A stretch of DNA of 64,000 bases from Hyphomicrobiales bacterium (GTDB taxonomy: Bacteria > Pseudomonadota > Alphaproteobacteria > Rhizobiales > Beijerinckiaceae): assembly GCA_027489955.1 (NCBI GenBank), contig JAIXYZ010000013.1, positions 682,001-746,000 on the forward strand, read 5' to 3'. The translations under genes were made by a program, and so were the position numbers. The notes under the pieces are model-generated. The model was not told the DNA's origin. It saw only the letters and a list, made by a program, of their open reading frames with translations, and made no database searches. Shown here one piece after another: positions 27,522 through 39,646 of the stretch (its first letter is position 1; every line of letters starts with the position of its first letter).

Positions 27522-27552
27522 AAAAAGCCCGCCTCCGTGACCGGAGGCGGGC
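27522..27552 (-). terminator. Intrinsic terminator between the sulfurtransferase and yeeE-like genes
   Basis: Perfect 11-bp stem GCCCGCCTCCG (27527-27537) / CGGAGGCGGGC (27542-27552) with a 4-nt loop, followed on the minus strand by TTTTT (27526-27522). It ends the sulfurtransferase transcript just ahead of the yeeE-like start codon. Confidence 0.88.
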
Positions 27553-27575
27553 GTCAGGTCAAGGCCGGAGGAGGC

Positions 27576-28496
27576 CTACTTACCCTGCCAGACGGTTCCG
27601 GCGAGGTTGATGACGGGGACGCCGACCGAGTTGCCGTACTCGGTCCACGAGCCGTCGTAGTTGCGCACGTCGTAGCCGAGGATCTTGGCCAGGGCGAACC
27701 AGGTGTGGCTGGAGCGCTCGCCGATCCGGCAATAGACGATGATGGGCTTGGTGCCGTCGATGCCGAGGGCGGCGAAGGCCTTCTTCAGCTCGTCCTTGGA
27801 CTTGAAGGTGCCGTCCGGATTGGCGGCCTGGCCCCACGGGAAGTTCACGGCGCCCGGGACGTGGCCGGCGCGCACCGCGAGCTCCTTCACGTTCTCCGGC
27901 GCGATGATCTTGCCCTCGTATTCGGGCGCGGAGCGGATGTCGACGAGCTTGGTGTCGACCTTCTTCTCGGCGACCTGCAGCACGTCCGCGAGGCGGGCGC
28001 GGGTCTTGGGGCTGGCATCGGCGAGGACGAGATCCGTCGGCCGGTAGGCGGGAACCTGCGTGTCGAGCTGGAAGCCCTTGGCCTCCCAGATCTTGCGGCC
28101 GCCGTCGAGCAGCTTGGTGCGCTCGCCGAGACCGTAGGACTCGAAGATCCACGCGCCCCAGGCGGCGAACCAGTTGTTGTTGTCGCCGTACAGCACGACC
28201 GTGGTGTCGGGGCCGACGCCGGCCTCGCGCAGGAACTTCTGGAACTGCTCCTTCCCGACGATGTCGCGCTTCACTGTGTCGACGAGGTCGGAGTGCCAGC
28301 GGATGTTCACCGCGCCCGGCACGTGGCCGCGCTCATACACGCCCGGATCGACGCTGACCTCGAGCACGCGGACCTTGGGGTTGTTCAGGTTGTCCCTGAC
28401 CCATTCGGCGGTCACGAGCGGACCGTCCTGGGCGAGGGTGGGGGAGGCGATCAGGGCGAGGGCGCCCGCGACGGCCAGCAGCGTTTTGCGGAACAT
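27576..28496 (-). CDS. Exported thiosulfate/3-mercaptopyruvate sulfurtransferase
   Basis: 306 residues. Signal peptide at 1-22 (ALIASPTLAQ). Two rhodanese domains: the first is catalytically silent in appearance; the second has the active-site loop VYCRIGERSSHTWF with the sulfur-carrying cysteine. Works in the periplasm, transferring sulfane sulfur. Upstream is a promoter-like TTGACA with an inverted repeat; downstream a terminator and then the sulfur transporter gene. Confidence 0.92.
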   Translation of the reverse strand: MFRKTLLAVAGALALIASPTLAQDGPLVTAEWVRDNLNNPKVRVLEVSVDPGVYERGHVPGAVNIRWHSDLVDTVKRDIVGKEQFQKFLREAGVGPDTTVVLYGDNNNWFAAWGAWIFESYGLGERTKLLDGGRKIWEAKGFQLDTQVPAYRPTDLVLADASPKTRARLADVLQVAEKKVDTKLVDIRSAPEYEGKIIAPENVKELAVRAGHVPGAVNFPWGQAANPDGTFKSKDELKKAFAALGIDGTKPIIVYCRIGERSSHTWFALAKILGYDVRNYDGSWTEYGNSVGVPVINLAGTVWQGK

Positions 28497-28524
28497 GGAT
28501 GTCTCCCGAAATGGACATCCGCAA

Positions 28525-28551
28525 CGTTCGATAAAACGAACGCCATGTCAA
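28525..28551 (-). promoter_or_regulatory. Candidate promoter with inverted repeat upstream of the sulfurtransferase
   Basis: On the minus strand TTGACA (28551-28546) is followed within the spacer and -10 region by CGTTCG (28542-28537) and CGAACG (28530-28525) around TTTTAT. The repeat overlaps where a repressor would block RNA polymerase. A sulfur- or redox-responsive regulator is possible, but none is encoded beside it. Confidence 0.4.
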
Positions 28552-28602
28552 TTGCTTTTAACACCAAGAAATGAGTGTAAAATAAAAACACGTGGTGAAA
28601 TG

Positions 28603-30456
28603 CTAATTCGACATGCGTTCGCTGACCTCCAGCCATTCGTCCTCGGCGCGGGCGAGCGCTTCCGCGGCCTCGGTGCGCATGCGGGCGAGCTCCGCGGCCT
28701 TTGCCGGCTCGCGGGCGAAAGCCTGGGGGTCGGACAGGGCGACGTCGACCTTGCCGATGACGCCGGACAGCCGTTCGATCAGCCGGTCGAGCTCCTCCTG
28801 CCGGCGGCGCAGCTGTGCCTTGCTCTCCTTGCGCGGGGCGGGCGCCTCGGCGACCGCGGCCGGCCGCGCGGCGGGCCTCACGTCCTCAGCGCGCCGGTCG
28901 CCGGACAGGACGAGCTTGCGGTAATCGTCCAGGTCGCCGTCATAGGGCTTAACCGTGCCCTCGCCGACGAGCCAGAGCCGGTCTGCGCAGGCCTCGATGA
29001 GAAATCGGTCGTGGCTGACGAGGATCACGGCGCCGGGATAGTCGTTGATGGCCTTCATCAGCGCGGCGCGGCTGTCGATGTCCAGGTGGTTGGTCGGCTC
29101 GTCGAGGATCAGCAGGTGCGGCCCGCCGAACGTGGCCAGTCCCAGCATCAGCCGCGCCTTCTCGCCGCCGGACAGGCTGGACACCGGCGTGTCGCCCTTC
29201 TGGCCGGGAAAGCCCATCTGCGCGGCGCGGGCGCGGATCCGCGCCTCCGGCATGTCGGCCATCAGCCGCGCCACGTGGGCGACAGGGGTCTGGGAGGGGA
29301 TCAGCTCGTCCAGCTGGTGCTGGGCGAAATAGGCGACCGACAGCTTGGATGAGCTGGTCATGCTGCCGGCCATCGGCTCCAGCCGCTGCGCGATGAGCTT
29401 GCAGAAGGTCGACTTGCCCTGGCCGTTCGGCCCCAGGAGGGCGATCCGGTCGTCCGGAAGAACGGACAGGTTGAGCCGTTGCAGCACGGCGCGGTCGCCA
29501 TAGCCCGCCGCGGCGCCCTCCAGCGCGATCAGCGGCGGTGACAGCGGCCGCTCGGCTCCGGGCAGGTGGAAGGGCAGGACCTCGCTCTCGACGATGGCCT
29601 CCACCGGCTGAAGCTTCTCCAGCCGCTTGAGGCGGGACTGCGCCTGCCGCGCCTTGGAGGCCTTGGCCCGGAAGCGGTCGACGAAGGCCTGAAGGTGCTT
29701 GCGCTCGGCGTCCTGCTTCACCCGCGCCTTGGCCGCCACCGCCCGCCGCTCGGCACGCTGCCGCTCGAACGACGAGTAATTGCCGCGGTAGAGGTCGAGC
29801 TTTCCCTGGTCCAGGTGCAGGATGTGGTCGCAGCACGTGTCCAGGAGGTCGCGGTCGTGGCTGATCACGATCGCCATGCGTGGATACCGCTCGAGATAGT
29901 CGTAGAGCCAGAGCGTTCCTTCCAGGTCGAGATAGTTCGTCGGCTCGTCGAGCAGCAGCAGGTCGGGTTCGGTGAACAGGACGGCGGCGAGGGCGACGCG
30001 CATGCGCCAGCCGCCGGAGAAGGACGAGCAGGGCCGGGCCTGGGCCTGCGCATCAAAGCCGAGCCCGTGGAGGATCGCGGCGGCGCGGGCGGGGGCCGCG
30101 TGGGCGCCGATATCGGCAAGACGGGTCTCGATCTCCGCCCGCCGCAGGCCGTCCGCGCTCTCCGCCTCGGCCATGAGCGCCGCGCGCTCCCGGTCGGCGG
30201 CCAGCACCACGTCCAGAAGGCTTTCGGGCCCGGCGGGCGCCTCCTGCGCCACCGCGCCGATGCGCAGGCCCTTGGGCATGGTGATGCCCCCGGTCTCGGT
30301 CGAAACCTCGCCCTGCACGATCCGGAACAGCGTCGTCTTGCCCGCGCCGTTGCGGCCGATGAGGCCGACCTTCGCCGTGTCGGGCAGGGCGGCGGAGGCG
30401 CGGTCCAGGATGAGCCGGTCGCCGATGCGGTAGGTGATGTCGTTGATGACGAGCAT
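28603..30456 (-). CDS. ABC-F family ATPase
   Basis: 617 residues from ATG 30456; the frame runs further upstream but the domain starts here. Two nucleotide-binding domains: Walker A GRNGAGKTT (34-42) and GPNGQGKST (about 340), signature motifs SSFSGGWRMRVA and SSLSGGEKARLM, and both Walker B motifs as LLLDEPTNYLDLE and LILDEPTNHLDID. No membrane segments. A charged, coiled-coil C-terminal tail ends ELARMRTEAAEALARAEDEW. Such proteins act on ribosomes; the subtype resembles YheS/Uup. Confidence 0.92.
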   Translation of the reverse strand: MLVINDITYRIGDRLILDRASAALPDTAKVGLIGRNGAGKTTLFRIVQGEVSTETGGITMPKGLRIGAVAQEAPAGPESLLDVVLAADRERAALMAEAESADGLRRAEIETRLADIGAHAAPARAAAILHGLGFDAQAQARPCSSFSGGWRMRVALAAVLFTEPDLLLLDEPTNYLDLEGTLWLYDYLERYPRMAIVISHDRDLLDTCCDHILHLDQGKLDLYRGNYSSFERQRAERRAVAAKARVKQDAERKHLQAFVDRFRAKASKARQAQSRLKRLEKLQPVEAIVESEVLPFHLPGAERPLSPPLIALEGAAAGYGDRAVLQRLNLSVLPDDRIALLGPNGQGKSTFCKLIAQRLEPMAGSMTSSSKLSVAYFAQHQLDELIPSQTPVAHVARLMADMPEARIRARAAQMGFPGQKGDTPVSSLSGGEKARLMLGLATFGGPHLLILDEPTNHLDIDSRAALMKAINDYPGAVILVSHDRFLIEACADRLWLVGEGTVKPYDGDLDDYRKLVLSGDRRAEDVRPAARPAAVAEAPAPRKESKAQLRRRQEELDRLIERLSGVIGKVDVALSDPQAFAREPAKAAELARMRTEAAEALARAEDEWLEVSERMSN

Positions 30457-30595
30457 GGCCCGCCTTGTGACGGCTCCGGCCCGGCTTGCCAAGCGGATGA
30501 GGCCGGAGCGGCGCGCAAACGCGTGATCCAGCCGCTTCGCCGCGCTTCCGCCGCAATTGCGCCCGGACTTGGCCGCGGAATCGCGGCAGGCAGGC

Positions 30596-30615
30596 TGTGG
30601 ATAAGCTGTGGACAA
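30596..30615 (-). promoter_or_regulatory. Two tandem DnaA-box-like sites
   Basis: Read on the minus strand, 30604-30596 is TTATCCACA, a perfect DnaA-box consensus, and 30615-30607 is TTGTCCACA, one base from TTATNCACA. The two are 11 nt apart, about one helical turn, and lie between the divergent ABC-F gene and the next small gene. The sequence match is direct; DnaA binding is inferred. Confidence 0.5.
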
Positions 30616-30619
30616 ATCC

Positions 30620-31015
30620 ATGCTGCGCATTTCCTTCGCGTCTCATGCGCTTGCCGTGGCGGCCCTCGTGGCCGGGATCGCGGTCGCGTACAATGCGCTC
30701 GCGCATCACCCGGGCAGCCATGCCGCGCGCATCTCGCCGGCCCAGGCGCGTCTGGATCTGCTGATCCTTGCTCCCGCACCCTGCGCCGCGATCGCGTCGG
30801 TCCGTCCCGGCACGCCGGACGGGCTCACCGCGCCGCCGCGCTCCGTGCCCGTCACCGTGCGGACGTCGAACGCGGCCGGCGAATGCGCCGGCATGCCCAA
30901 TATCCTGCGCGAGGCGATCGTGCTCGACGCTCCGGAGCGGGCCGGCCATGTCCATATCTACGTGACGCTGGCGGACGGGACCGTGGCCCTCACGCAGCGC
31001 GTGCGCATCGAGTGA
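30620..31015 (+). CDS. Small membrane-anchored or exported protein, unknown function
   Basis: 131 residues from ATG 30620 (a GTG at 30608 is in frame, within the second DnaA-like box). One N-terminal hydrophobic helix (LAVAALVAGIAVAYNAL) could be a signal anchor. The rest is a short beta-rich domain with two cysteines (PAPCAAIA, GECAGM) ending HVHIYVTLADGTVALTQRVRIE. Not recognised. GC-rich codon use resembles its neighbours. Confidence 0.55.
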   Translation: MLRISFASHALAVAALVAGIAVAYNALAHHPGSHAARISPAQARLDLLILAPAPCAAIASVRPGTPDGLTAPPRSVPVTVRTSNAAGECAGMPNILREAIVLDAPERAGHVHIYVTLADGTVALTQRVRIE

Positions 31016-31125
31016 TCGCGCGGGGAACCGGGGCCTGACCGGCCCGGTTCAATCTTGGTTAACGCATTCACACCATTGTCCATCCACGCGGTCTCCGTCG
31101 ATTCCGCGAGGGGGAACAATCGGGA

Positions 31126-33279
31126 ATGGGTAAGGCTCGCGTCAGCCTCAAGCTCAAGTTGCCGATCCTGCTGGTCGGGCTTGCCCTCGTCGCTTGCGCG
31201 ACCGTGGGGACGGTCGCCTACCAGACGGTTCGCGAGGGGCTTGCCGGCACCGTGGGCGAGAGGCTGGACCTGCTCGTCGCCGCCAAGTCCAATGCCCTGT
31301 CCTACCGCTTCCGCGTCATGGAGAACGACGTCGCGGTCCAGGCCTCCAGCGCCTATGCGATCAGCGCCCTGTCGGAGCTCGCCCGCTGGTTCGACGTCAG
31401 CCCGGAAGACCAAGAGATCATCCGCGACTATTACCGCGCCGGCGACAGCCTGCCGATCCGCGAGCGCCTGCAGCGGGACGGGGCAGGGCACGGGCTTGGC
31501 TATTCCTGGCGGCACCGCGCGGTCCACGAGACGTTCCGCCAGGTCGCCGACAAGTCCGGCTTCAGCGACATCCTCCTGATCAACAACGGCGGCGACGTCG
31601 TCTATTCCGTCGCCAAGAACGCCGATTTCGGCGAGAACGTGAAGTCCCGGAACCTGCAGGGCACGTCGCTCCACTCTCTCTGGCTCGAGCTGCAGGAAGC
31701 CCCGCGCGGGGCGCAGACCTTCGTCGGCTTCCATCCCTATCGCCATGCGGGCTTCGAGATGCGCGCCATGGTCGCGCGGCCGCTCTTCGCCATGTCGGGC
31801 GACGATTCCACGCCCGCCCAACGGGTCGGCACCATGGTGTTCGCCTTCTCGGAAGGCGTGCTCACCGACCTGCTCAAGGACCGGCGCATCGGCGCGGCCG
31901 GCGGCGGCACGATGATCATGGGCCCCGCCGGGCGCCTCTACGCCGCCGACGAGAACGTCCCGCCAACGCTGCGCCGTCCGGGCGGGGTCATGGTGTCGTC
32001 CGATGCGAACCTGGAAACCCGGATCAGCCTCGCCGACGATGTCGCCGGCCAGTACATCATGCGCCACCGAGACATCAGTGTGTTCGACAGGACATGGACC
32101 GTGGTCGTCACCGAGCCGGTCTCGGTCGCGTTCAAGATCGTCAACGACATGCGCCGGTCGATGATGATGTCCCTGGCCCTGACCGCCATCCCGCTCATCA
32201 TCGCCGGCGTCCTCGCGGCCTGGTCGCTGGTGCGGCCCATCAACGGCCTGACAACCGCCCTCGGGGCCATTGCCGGCGGCCAGCGCGTCGACCGCATTCC
32301 CGGCCGCGAGCGCGGCGACGAGATCGGCGCCATCGCCGAAGCCGTGATGCGCATCCGCTCCAATGCCGAGGCCGAGATGGCCCGGCGGCAGGAGGACGAC
32401 CGCCTGCGGCACGCCATGCTCGAGAACGAGCGACGGCAGATGCTGTCCTCGCTCGCCTCGGACCTGGAAAAATCCATTGCCGGCATCGCAGCCGCCGTTT
32501 CCGCGGCATCCGAGCAATTGTCCGCCACCGCCGACGGGCTGAAGGAGGCCGTGCAGCACACCGAGTCCGGCAGCGGCACCGTGGGCAAGGCCACCCGCAG
32601 CGCGCTCGATTCCATCCAGTCGATCGAGCATGCCACGCTGAGCCTGAAGGCGGCCGTCGATCAGCTCGAGCACGCCGCCAGCCGGTCCGACGTGATCGCC
32701 CACGAGGCGCGGAGCTGGACGGAGGAGGCGGGCCGCGTGGTCGAGACGCTGAGCGAGGGTGCCGAGACCATCGGCGCCGTCGTCGGGCTGATCTCCGCCA
32801 TCGCCGACCAGACCAATCTCCTGGCGCTGAACGCCACGATCGAGGCCGCGCGGGCGGGCGAGGCGGGGCGCGGCTTCGCCGTGGTCGCCTCCGAGGTGAA
32901 GTCGCTCGCGGGCCAGACCACCCGCGCCACCGGCGACATCGCGCGCCAGATCGAGACCATGCGCTCGGCCACCCGCACGACGGTGGAGGCCATCGACCGC
33001 ATCCGCTCCACCATGGTGGAATTGTCCACCGCCACCCGCGAGACGGTGGAGACGATGGCAGAGCAGCGCGGGGCGACCCACGCCATCGCCACGGATGTCG
33101 CCGACGCCTCCGGCGAGATCGCCCGCATCGTCGAGGCGATGACGACCGTGTCGAGTGCCGCCGGGCGGTCCTCCAGTTCGGCCACCTCCCTGCGCGACGC
33201 GGCGCAGGAGCTGAACGGCCAGGCGGGCGATCTGAAGAAAGAGGTGTTCGGCTTCATCCAGCGCATCAGGAGCGCTTGA
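31126..33279 (+). CDS. Methyl-accepting chemotaxis protein
   Basis: 717 residues. Membrane helix 1 at about 13-31, a periplasmic sensor of roughly 300 residues, helix 2 at about 346-368, then a HAMP linker ([15 protein letters not shown]) and a cytoplasmic signalling domain. The hairpin tip region [20 protein letters not shown] lies near 557-576. It should pass ligand information to CheA/CheW, none of which is in the window. No C-terminal receptor-methylation tether is seen. Ligand unknown. Confidence 0.93.
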   Translation: MGKARVSLKLKLPILLVGLALVACATVGTVAYQTVREGLAGTVGERLDLLVAAKSNALSYRFRVMENDVAVQASSAYAISALSELARWFDVSPEDQEIIRDYYRAGDSLPIRERLQRDGAGHGLGYSWRHRAVHETFRQVADKSGFSDILLINNGGDVVYSVAKNADFGENVKSRNLQGTSLHSLWLELQEAPRGAQTFVGFHPYRHAGFEMRAMVARPLFAMSGDDSTPAQRVGTMVFAFSEGVLTDLLKDRRIGAAGGGTMIMGPAGRLYAADENVPPTLRRPGGVMVSSDANLETRISLADDVAGQYIMRHRDISVFDRTWTVVVTEPVSVAFKIVNDMRRSMMMSLALTAIPLIIAGVLAAWSLVRPINGLTTALGAIAGGQRVDRIPGRERGDEIGAIAEAVMRIRSNAEAEMARRQEDDRLRHAMLENERRQMLSSLASDLEKSIAGIAAAVSAASEQLSATADGLKEAVQHTESGSGTVGKATRSALDSIQSIEHATLSLKAAVDQLEHAASRSDVIAHEARSWTEEAGRVVETLSEGAETIGAVVGLISAIADQTNLLALNATIEAARAGEAGRGFAVVASEVKSLAGQTTRATGDIARQIETMRSATRTTVEAIDRIRSTMVELSTATRETVETMAEQRGATHAIATDVADASGEIARIVEAMTTVSSAAGRSSSSATSLRDAAQELNGQAGDLKKEVFGFIQRIRSA

Positions 33280-33328
33280 CCTCGCCGCCGCCATTCCCGA
33301 CCATCGGCGCCTCTGGGGGAGTCGTGTC

Positions 33329-34009
33329 ATGCTGTCGCGGGTGCCGTTTTTCCGGGATGCCGGGGTCGATCTGAGCGCCTACGAGCGGCGTTGCCTGGTC
33401 AGGAAGTTCGACACCGACGAGATCCTCGTGGACTTCGAGGACGAGAGCTCGGACGTCTTCTTCCTGGTGTCAGGCGAAGTGCGCATCCTCATCCGCACCC
33501 AATCGGGCAAGGAAGTCATCCTCGGCGAGATGCGCGGGGGCGAGTTCTTCGGCGAGCTTGCCGCCATCGATGGCGTCAAGCGCTCCGCCAACGTCACCGC
33601 CCTGACGAAGGGCGAACTGGTCATCCTGCCGGCCACCGTCTTCCGCGACCTGCTCTTCGCCATGCCCTCGCTGATGGACCGCCTGCTCCGGCTCCTGACG
33701 GCGCGGGTGCGCGAGCTCAATGCGCGGCTGATGGAATATGCCGTGCTGGACGTGCGCCACCGGCTCTACGCCGAGCTGCTGCGCCTGTCGGTGCGGCGCG
33801 CCGGCCACGACAGCCAGCGCGTGGTCACCCCGCCGCCGTATCACCACGTCCTGGCCGCGCGCATCGGCTGCCGCCGGGAGCAGGTCACCCGCGAATTCAC
33901 CGCCATGTCCCAGGAAGGGCTGATCGAGCGCTCCCGCGGCGCGCTCATCATCCAGAAGCCGGCCGTGCTGGAGCAGCGGGTCGCCGTCGCCCTGCGCGAC
34001 GAGGGCTAG
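33329..34009 (+). CDS. Crp/Fnr family transcriptional regulator
   Basis: 226 residues. An N-terminal cyclic-nucleotide-binding-like domain (VFFLVSGEVRILIRTQSGKE, GGEFFGELAAIDG) and a C-terminal winged helix with the recognition region IGCRREQVTREF. The Fnr cysteine cluster is missing, so it is not an oxygen sensor of that type. It follows the chemoreceptor by 49 nt and may be co-transcribed. The start at 33329 (ATG) is the first good one; targets unknown. Confidence 0.88.
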   Translation: MLSRVPFFRDAGVDLSAYERRCLVRKFDTDEILVDFEDESSDVFFLVSGEVRILIRTQSGKEVILGEMRGGEFFGELAAIDGVKRSANVTALTKGELVILPATVFRDLLFAMPSLMDRLLRLLTARVRELNARLMEYAVLDVRHRLYAELLRLSVRRAGHDSQRVVTPPPYHHVLAARIGCRREQVTREFTAMSQEGLIERSRGALIIQKPAVLEQRVAVALRDEG

Positions 34010-34014
34010 CGGGA

Positions 34015-35787
34015 TCAGTCGAAGCGGACGGGCGCGGGGCGCAGCGTCCGGTCGAGCAGGGTTCGCACATCGAGCGCGATCTGCGGCGAACCGATCGGCC
34101 CGGTCATCGCGAAGACGAGCGGCGCCCTCTGGGTGGCCGCAGCCGGGGCGAGCCCCGCGCTGAGGTCGACCGTCTGGGATTGCAGGTCGATCGTGCCGGT
34201 GACCGACCCGCGGAAGGCCGTGGCCGTCACCGATCCGTCGGCGATCTCCACTGCCCCGCGCCGGAGCGCGAACGGGAATGAAGCGACCTCGAAGGGCGAG
34301 CGCCCGCCGCGCCAGTCGATGGAGACCGGAGGCGGGGAGCGGTCGGCGAGCCTCAGGACGTCGGCGGCGCTGATCCCCGCCAGTTCGCCGCGCCGGACTG
34401 ACAGCGTGCCCCTGCCGGACGACGAGGCCACGAGCGTCGCCATCGTATGGCCGGCCGCCTCGATCTGGATTTGGCCGGTCGCGCGCCCGGTCATCGGCCG
34501 CGCCGGGAGCAGCGGCGCGAGGAGGAGCGCGGCGTCCGCCTGGTCGGCATTCGCCTGGAGGCGAAGGTCGAGCCCGGCCGGCCCGGGTCCGAGCGCCGCG
34601 CGCCCGCGCAGGGAGCCCGAGCCGAGTTCGGCGCGGCCCAGGGACACTTCCAGCTTGCCCGCCTTGAGGATGACGCCGATGGCCGCCTGGCCGAGGACGA
34701 GCGAGCCGATCCGCGCCTGCGTCGCCGAGAGGCGCAGGTCGACGTCGGCCTTGGTCATCGCGGTCCAGTCGAAGGGCGTCGTCGTCCAGCCCTGCGCATT
34801 CCGCAGCCGGGCGCCGTCCGGCAGGAAATCGCCGATGTCGAGCGACTGCGCGGCCAGCGTGGCGGAGAGGTTCGGCCGGAACTGCTCCATGCGAAAGACC
34901 AGGGCCCCGTCCAGCCGGTTGTCACCGATGGCGACCGACGCGGACGGCATGGACAGGGAGCGGGCGGTCAGGGTGACAGGACCCGACACGGACAGCGCTT
35001 CCAGCCGGTCGAGCAGCGGGCCGTCGATCCCGGCCCAGCCGGCGAGCGCCGCGCCGGACGGCGCCGACAGGGACAGGCTGCCCTCGAAGGAGGGCGCGTC
35101 CGCGCCGGTGGCCGTGCCGGAAAGATCGAGCCGCCCGCGCGGGCTGCGCAGGCTGGCGCTCGCCTTCGGCCACCCGGCGCTGCGCAGCGCCGTTCCCGGC
35201 CACGCCAGGCGGGCATCGATCGCCTCGCCACGCCAGCGGCCGGTAAGGGCGAGACCCAGCGGCTCGTCCTCCGCCGGAAGGGTGAGGATGGCATTGGCGT
35301 CCTCGATCCGCCCCTGCCAGCCGTAGCGGGCATCGGAATAGACGATGGTGGTGCCGGCAATGCGCACCGCCTCGACGGCGGCGGCGCCTCCCGGCGCGGC
35401 CCCGTCGAGCCGGGCGATGAGCGGATCGAGCGCCGAATGGCCATCCGCCCCGATGGCCAGCGTGATCTCCCCGCCGATGATCCGCAGGTCGTCGATCCGG
35501 GCGCGGCCGGTGAACAGCGCCTGCAGGTTGAGATTGGCCTGGATGAGGGCGGCGCGGACGACGACGCTGCCTTTCTCGTCGACGAGTTCGGCATTGGCCA
35601 GCTTCAGGCGCGGATGGGGCACGAGGGACACGCTGGCCCCGCCCTGGGCGCGCAGCGTCAGGCCGGCGAGCCTGCCGACCTCGCGGGACAGGGCGTCGGC
35701 GGGCAGCGAGGCCGCGCTCCACCACAGGAAGCCGGCGAGCGCCGCGGCCCCCGCAAGGGTCGCCCCGATGAGATAGCGTCGCTTCAT
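34015..35787 (-). CDS. AsmA-like protein
   Basis: 590 residues from ATG 35787. One N-terminal membrane helix (YLIGATLAGAAALAGFLWW) followed by a long periplasmic beta-rich repeat region. The N-terminal part (GASVSLVPHPRLKLANAELV) and the C-terminal part (SGRGTLSVRRGELAGISAADVLRL, FRGSVTGTIDLQSQTVDLSA) match the AsmA family, proposed to help lipid transfer between membranes. Its stop is 5 nt from the convergent Crp gene. Confidence 0.85.
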   Translation of the reverse strand: MKRRYLIGATLAGAAALAGFLWWSAASLPADALSREVGRLAGLTLRAQGGASVSLVPHPRLKLANAELVDEKGSVVVRAALIQANLNLQALFTGRARIDDLRIIGGEITLAIGADGHSALDPLIARLDGAAPGGAAAVEAVRIAGTTIVYSDARYGWQGRIEDANAILTLPAEDEPLGLALTGRWRGEAIDARLAWPGTALRSAGWPKASASLRSPRGRLDLSGTATGADAPSFEGSLSLSAPSGAALAGWAGIDGPLLDRLEALSVSGPVTLTARSLSMPSASVAIGDNRLDGALVFRMEQFRPNLSATLAAQSLDIGDFLPDGARLRNAQGWTTTPFDWTAMTKADVDLRLSATQARIGSLVLGQAAIGVILKAGKLEVSLGRAELGSGSLRGRAALGPGPAGLDLRLQANADQADAALLLAPLLPARPMTGRATGQIQIEAAGHTMATLVASSSGRGTLSVRRGELAGISAADVLRLADRSPPPVSIDWRGGRSPFEVASFPFALRRGAVEIADGSVTATAFRGSVTGTIDLQSQTVDLSAGLAPAAATQRAPLVFAMTGPIGSPQIALDVRTLLDRTLRPAPVRFD

Positions 35788-35985
35788 TCGGTCCGGTTTC
35801 TGTCGGGCCGCCCCATGCGGGACGGTCGATGACACCCCGATGACAATCTGACGATTCTGCGCCGCTCTTACGGCAAACGCCACGCCTTGTCGCCAAAAAT
35901 GCACAGGCAAGCTGGTCTAGGGTCGAACTTGCCGAGGCCGGGGAGGCGCGATACCGGGTCTATCGCCTCATGGGGAACGCATATC

Positions 35986-37912
<1,927 letters not shown>

Positions 37913-37923
<11 letters not shown>

Positions 37924-39646
37924 CCGGGTCGGGCAGGGCGGCGGCCAGGACCGGCTCGGGCTCTCCGCGGCTGACGCGGGACAGGAGCAGGACCGGCACG
38001 AGGCCCGCGGCGACGATGAGCAGGGCGGCGAGCGCGCCGTCCTCGTAGGTGCCGCGGGAGGCTTGCGCGTAGACGAGCGTCGCCAGCGTCTCGACGTTGA
38101 GCGGCCGCAGCAGCAGCGTCGCCGGCAGCTCCTTCATGCAGTCGACGAAGACGAGCAGACCGGCCGAGACGAGCGCCGGGCGCAGGAGCGGCAGATGGAT
38201 CTGCCGGGCGACTCCGGCGCGCGTCTCGCCCAGCGCCCGCGCCGCATGATCGAGCGAGGCAGGGATGCGCTGGAAGCCCGCCTCGATCCCGCCGATGCCG
38301 ATTGCCAGGAAGCGCGCCGCATAGGCATAGACCAGCGCGATGCCGGTGCCGGACAGCACGAGCCCCGGCGACAGCCCGAGCGTCGCGCGCACCAGCGCAT
38401 CGACCGCGTTGTCCACCATGGCGAGCGGGGTGAGCAGGCCGATGGCCAGCACCGTGCCGGGCACCGCATAGCCGATGGAGGCGATCCGCGCCGGCCAGGC
38501 GGCGGAGGGCCGCGAGGCACCGCGATGGGCGTAGACGGTCATGCCGGCGAGGATGACGATGACCGCCGTGGCGACCAGGCTGAGCGAAACGGTCGTCACG
38601 AGCGCCGGGCCCGTGCCGGCCTGCCAGCCGGTGGCGCCGAACCGGCGGAGCGCCGTGACCGCCAGGTGAAGGGCCGGCAGCCCGAAGCCCAGGAGGACGG
38701 GGAGGGCGCAGGCCACGGTCGCCGCCCCCGCCCGCCATCCGGCCAGCCGGTGGGGCGACAGGCGCCGGGCCCGCTGCGCGGAGGCGGCATAGGCCTGCCG
38801 GCGCCGGGCATGACGCTCGATCGCCACCATCGCCGTCACGACCGCCAGCATGAGAAGCGCGATCTGCGCCGCTCCAGCGAGGCTCGAGCGGTTGATCCAG
38901 GTGGAATAGACCGAGACGGTGAGCGTGCGAACGCCCAGGAACTCGGCCGCGCCGACGTCGTTCAGCGCCTCCATCAGGGCCAGGCTCGCGCCGACGGCGA
39001 CCGCGGGCCGCGCCATCGGCAGGGCAACGCGCCAGAACGCCCCGGCGCGGCTCTGGCCGAGCGTGCGCGAGACGTCCAGCAGGCAGGCGGACTGCATCAG
39101 GAAGAGCGCCCGCACCGACAGATAGACGTAAGGGTACAGGACGAGGCCGAGGACGACGATGCAGCCGAGCGTGGACCGGATGTCCGGGAGCCGGAAGTCG
39201 CGGGGGCTGGCATAGCCCAGCATGGCCCGGATCGCGCCCTGCACGGGGCCGAGCGGATGCAGCATGTCCAGATAGGCGAAGGCGATGATGTAGGTCGGGA
39301 TGGCGAGCGGCAGGAGCAGGAGCCAGTCCAGCCAGCGGCGGAAGGGAAACTCGAACGCCGTGACGAGCCAGGCCGTGCCCGTGCCGATCACCACGACGAT
39401 CAGCCCGACGCCGGCGAGCAGGATCGCGGTATCGGCCAGCGCTTGGGGCATCACGTAGCGCGCCAGGTGCGGCCACAGGTCGCCCGAGCCCTGCGCCGCG
39501 ATGGCCGCCAGCGCGACGACCGGCATGGCGACGAGCAGGGCCGCCGCGATGGCGGCGGCCTGCCAAGCGCCGACGCCGCCGGGGATCCCGGCGGCGCGGC
39601 GTGTCGTCGTTCGGCCGGACGCGTCCGGTGCCGGTCTGGGGCTCAA
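37913..39646 (-). CDS. fbpB: Iron(III) ABC transporter permease (FbpB/SfuB type)
   Basis: 577 residues from a TTG start that overlaps the fbpA stop (TTGA); the frame is open further upstream but only as antisense-like sequence inside fbpA. About twelve membrane segments in two homologous halves, each with the ABC permease EAA loop ([20 protein letters not shown] and [20 protein letters not shown]). Works with the binding protein FbpA; no ATPase gene follows, so the FbpC partner must be elsewhere. Confidence 0.9.

Noticed and set aside
30596-30615. A complete replication origin at the DnaA-like boxes
   Set aside because: Only two boxes, no clear AT-rich unwinding element and no dnaA, hemE or parAB genes nearby; kept only as a possible DnaA-binding site.
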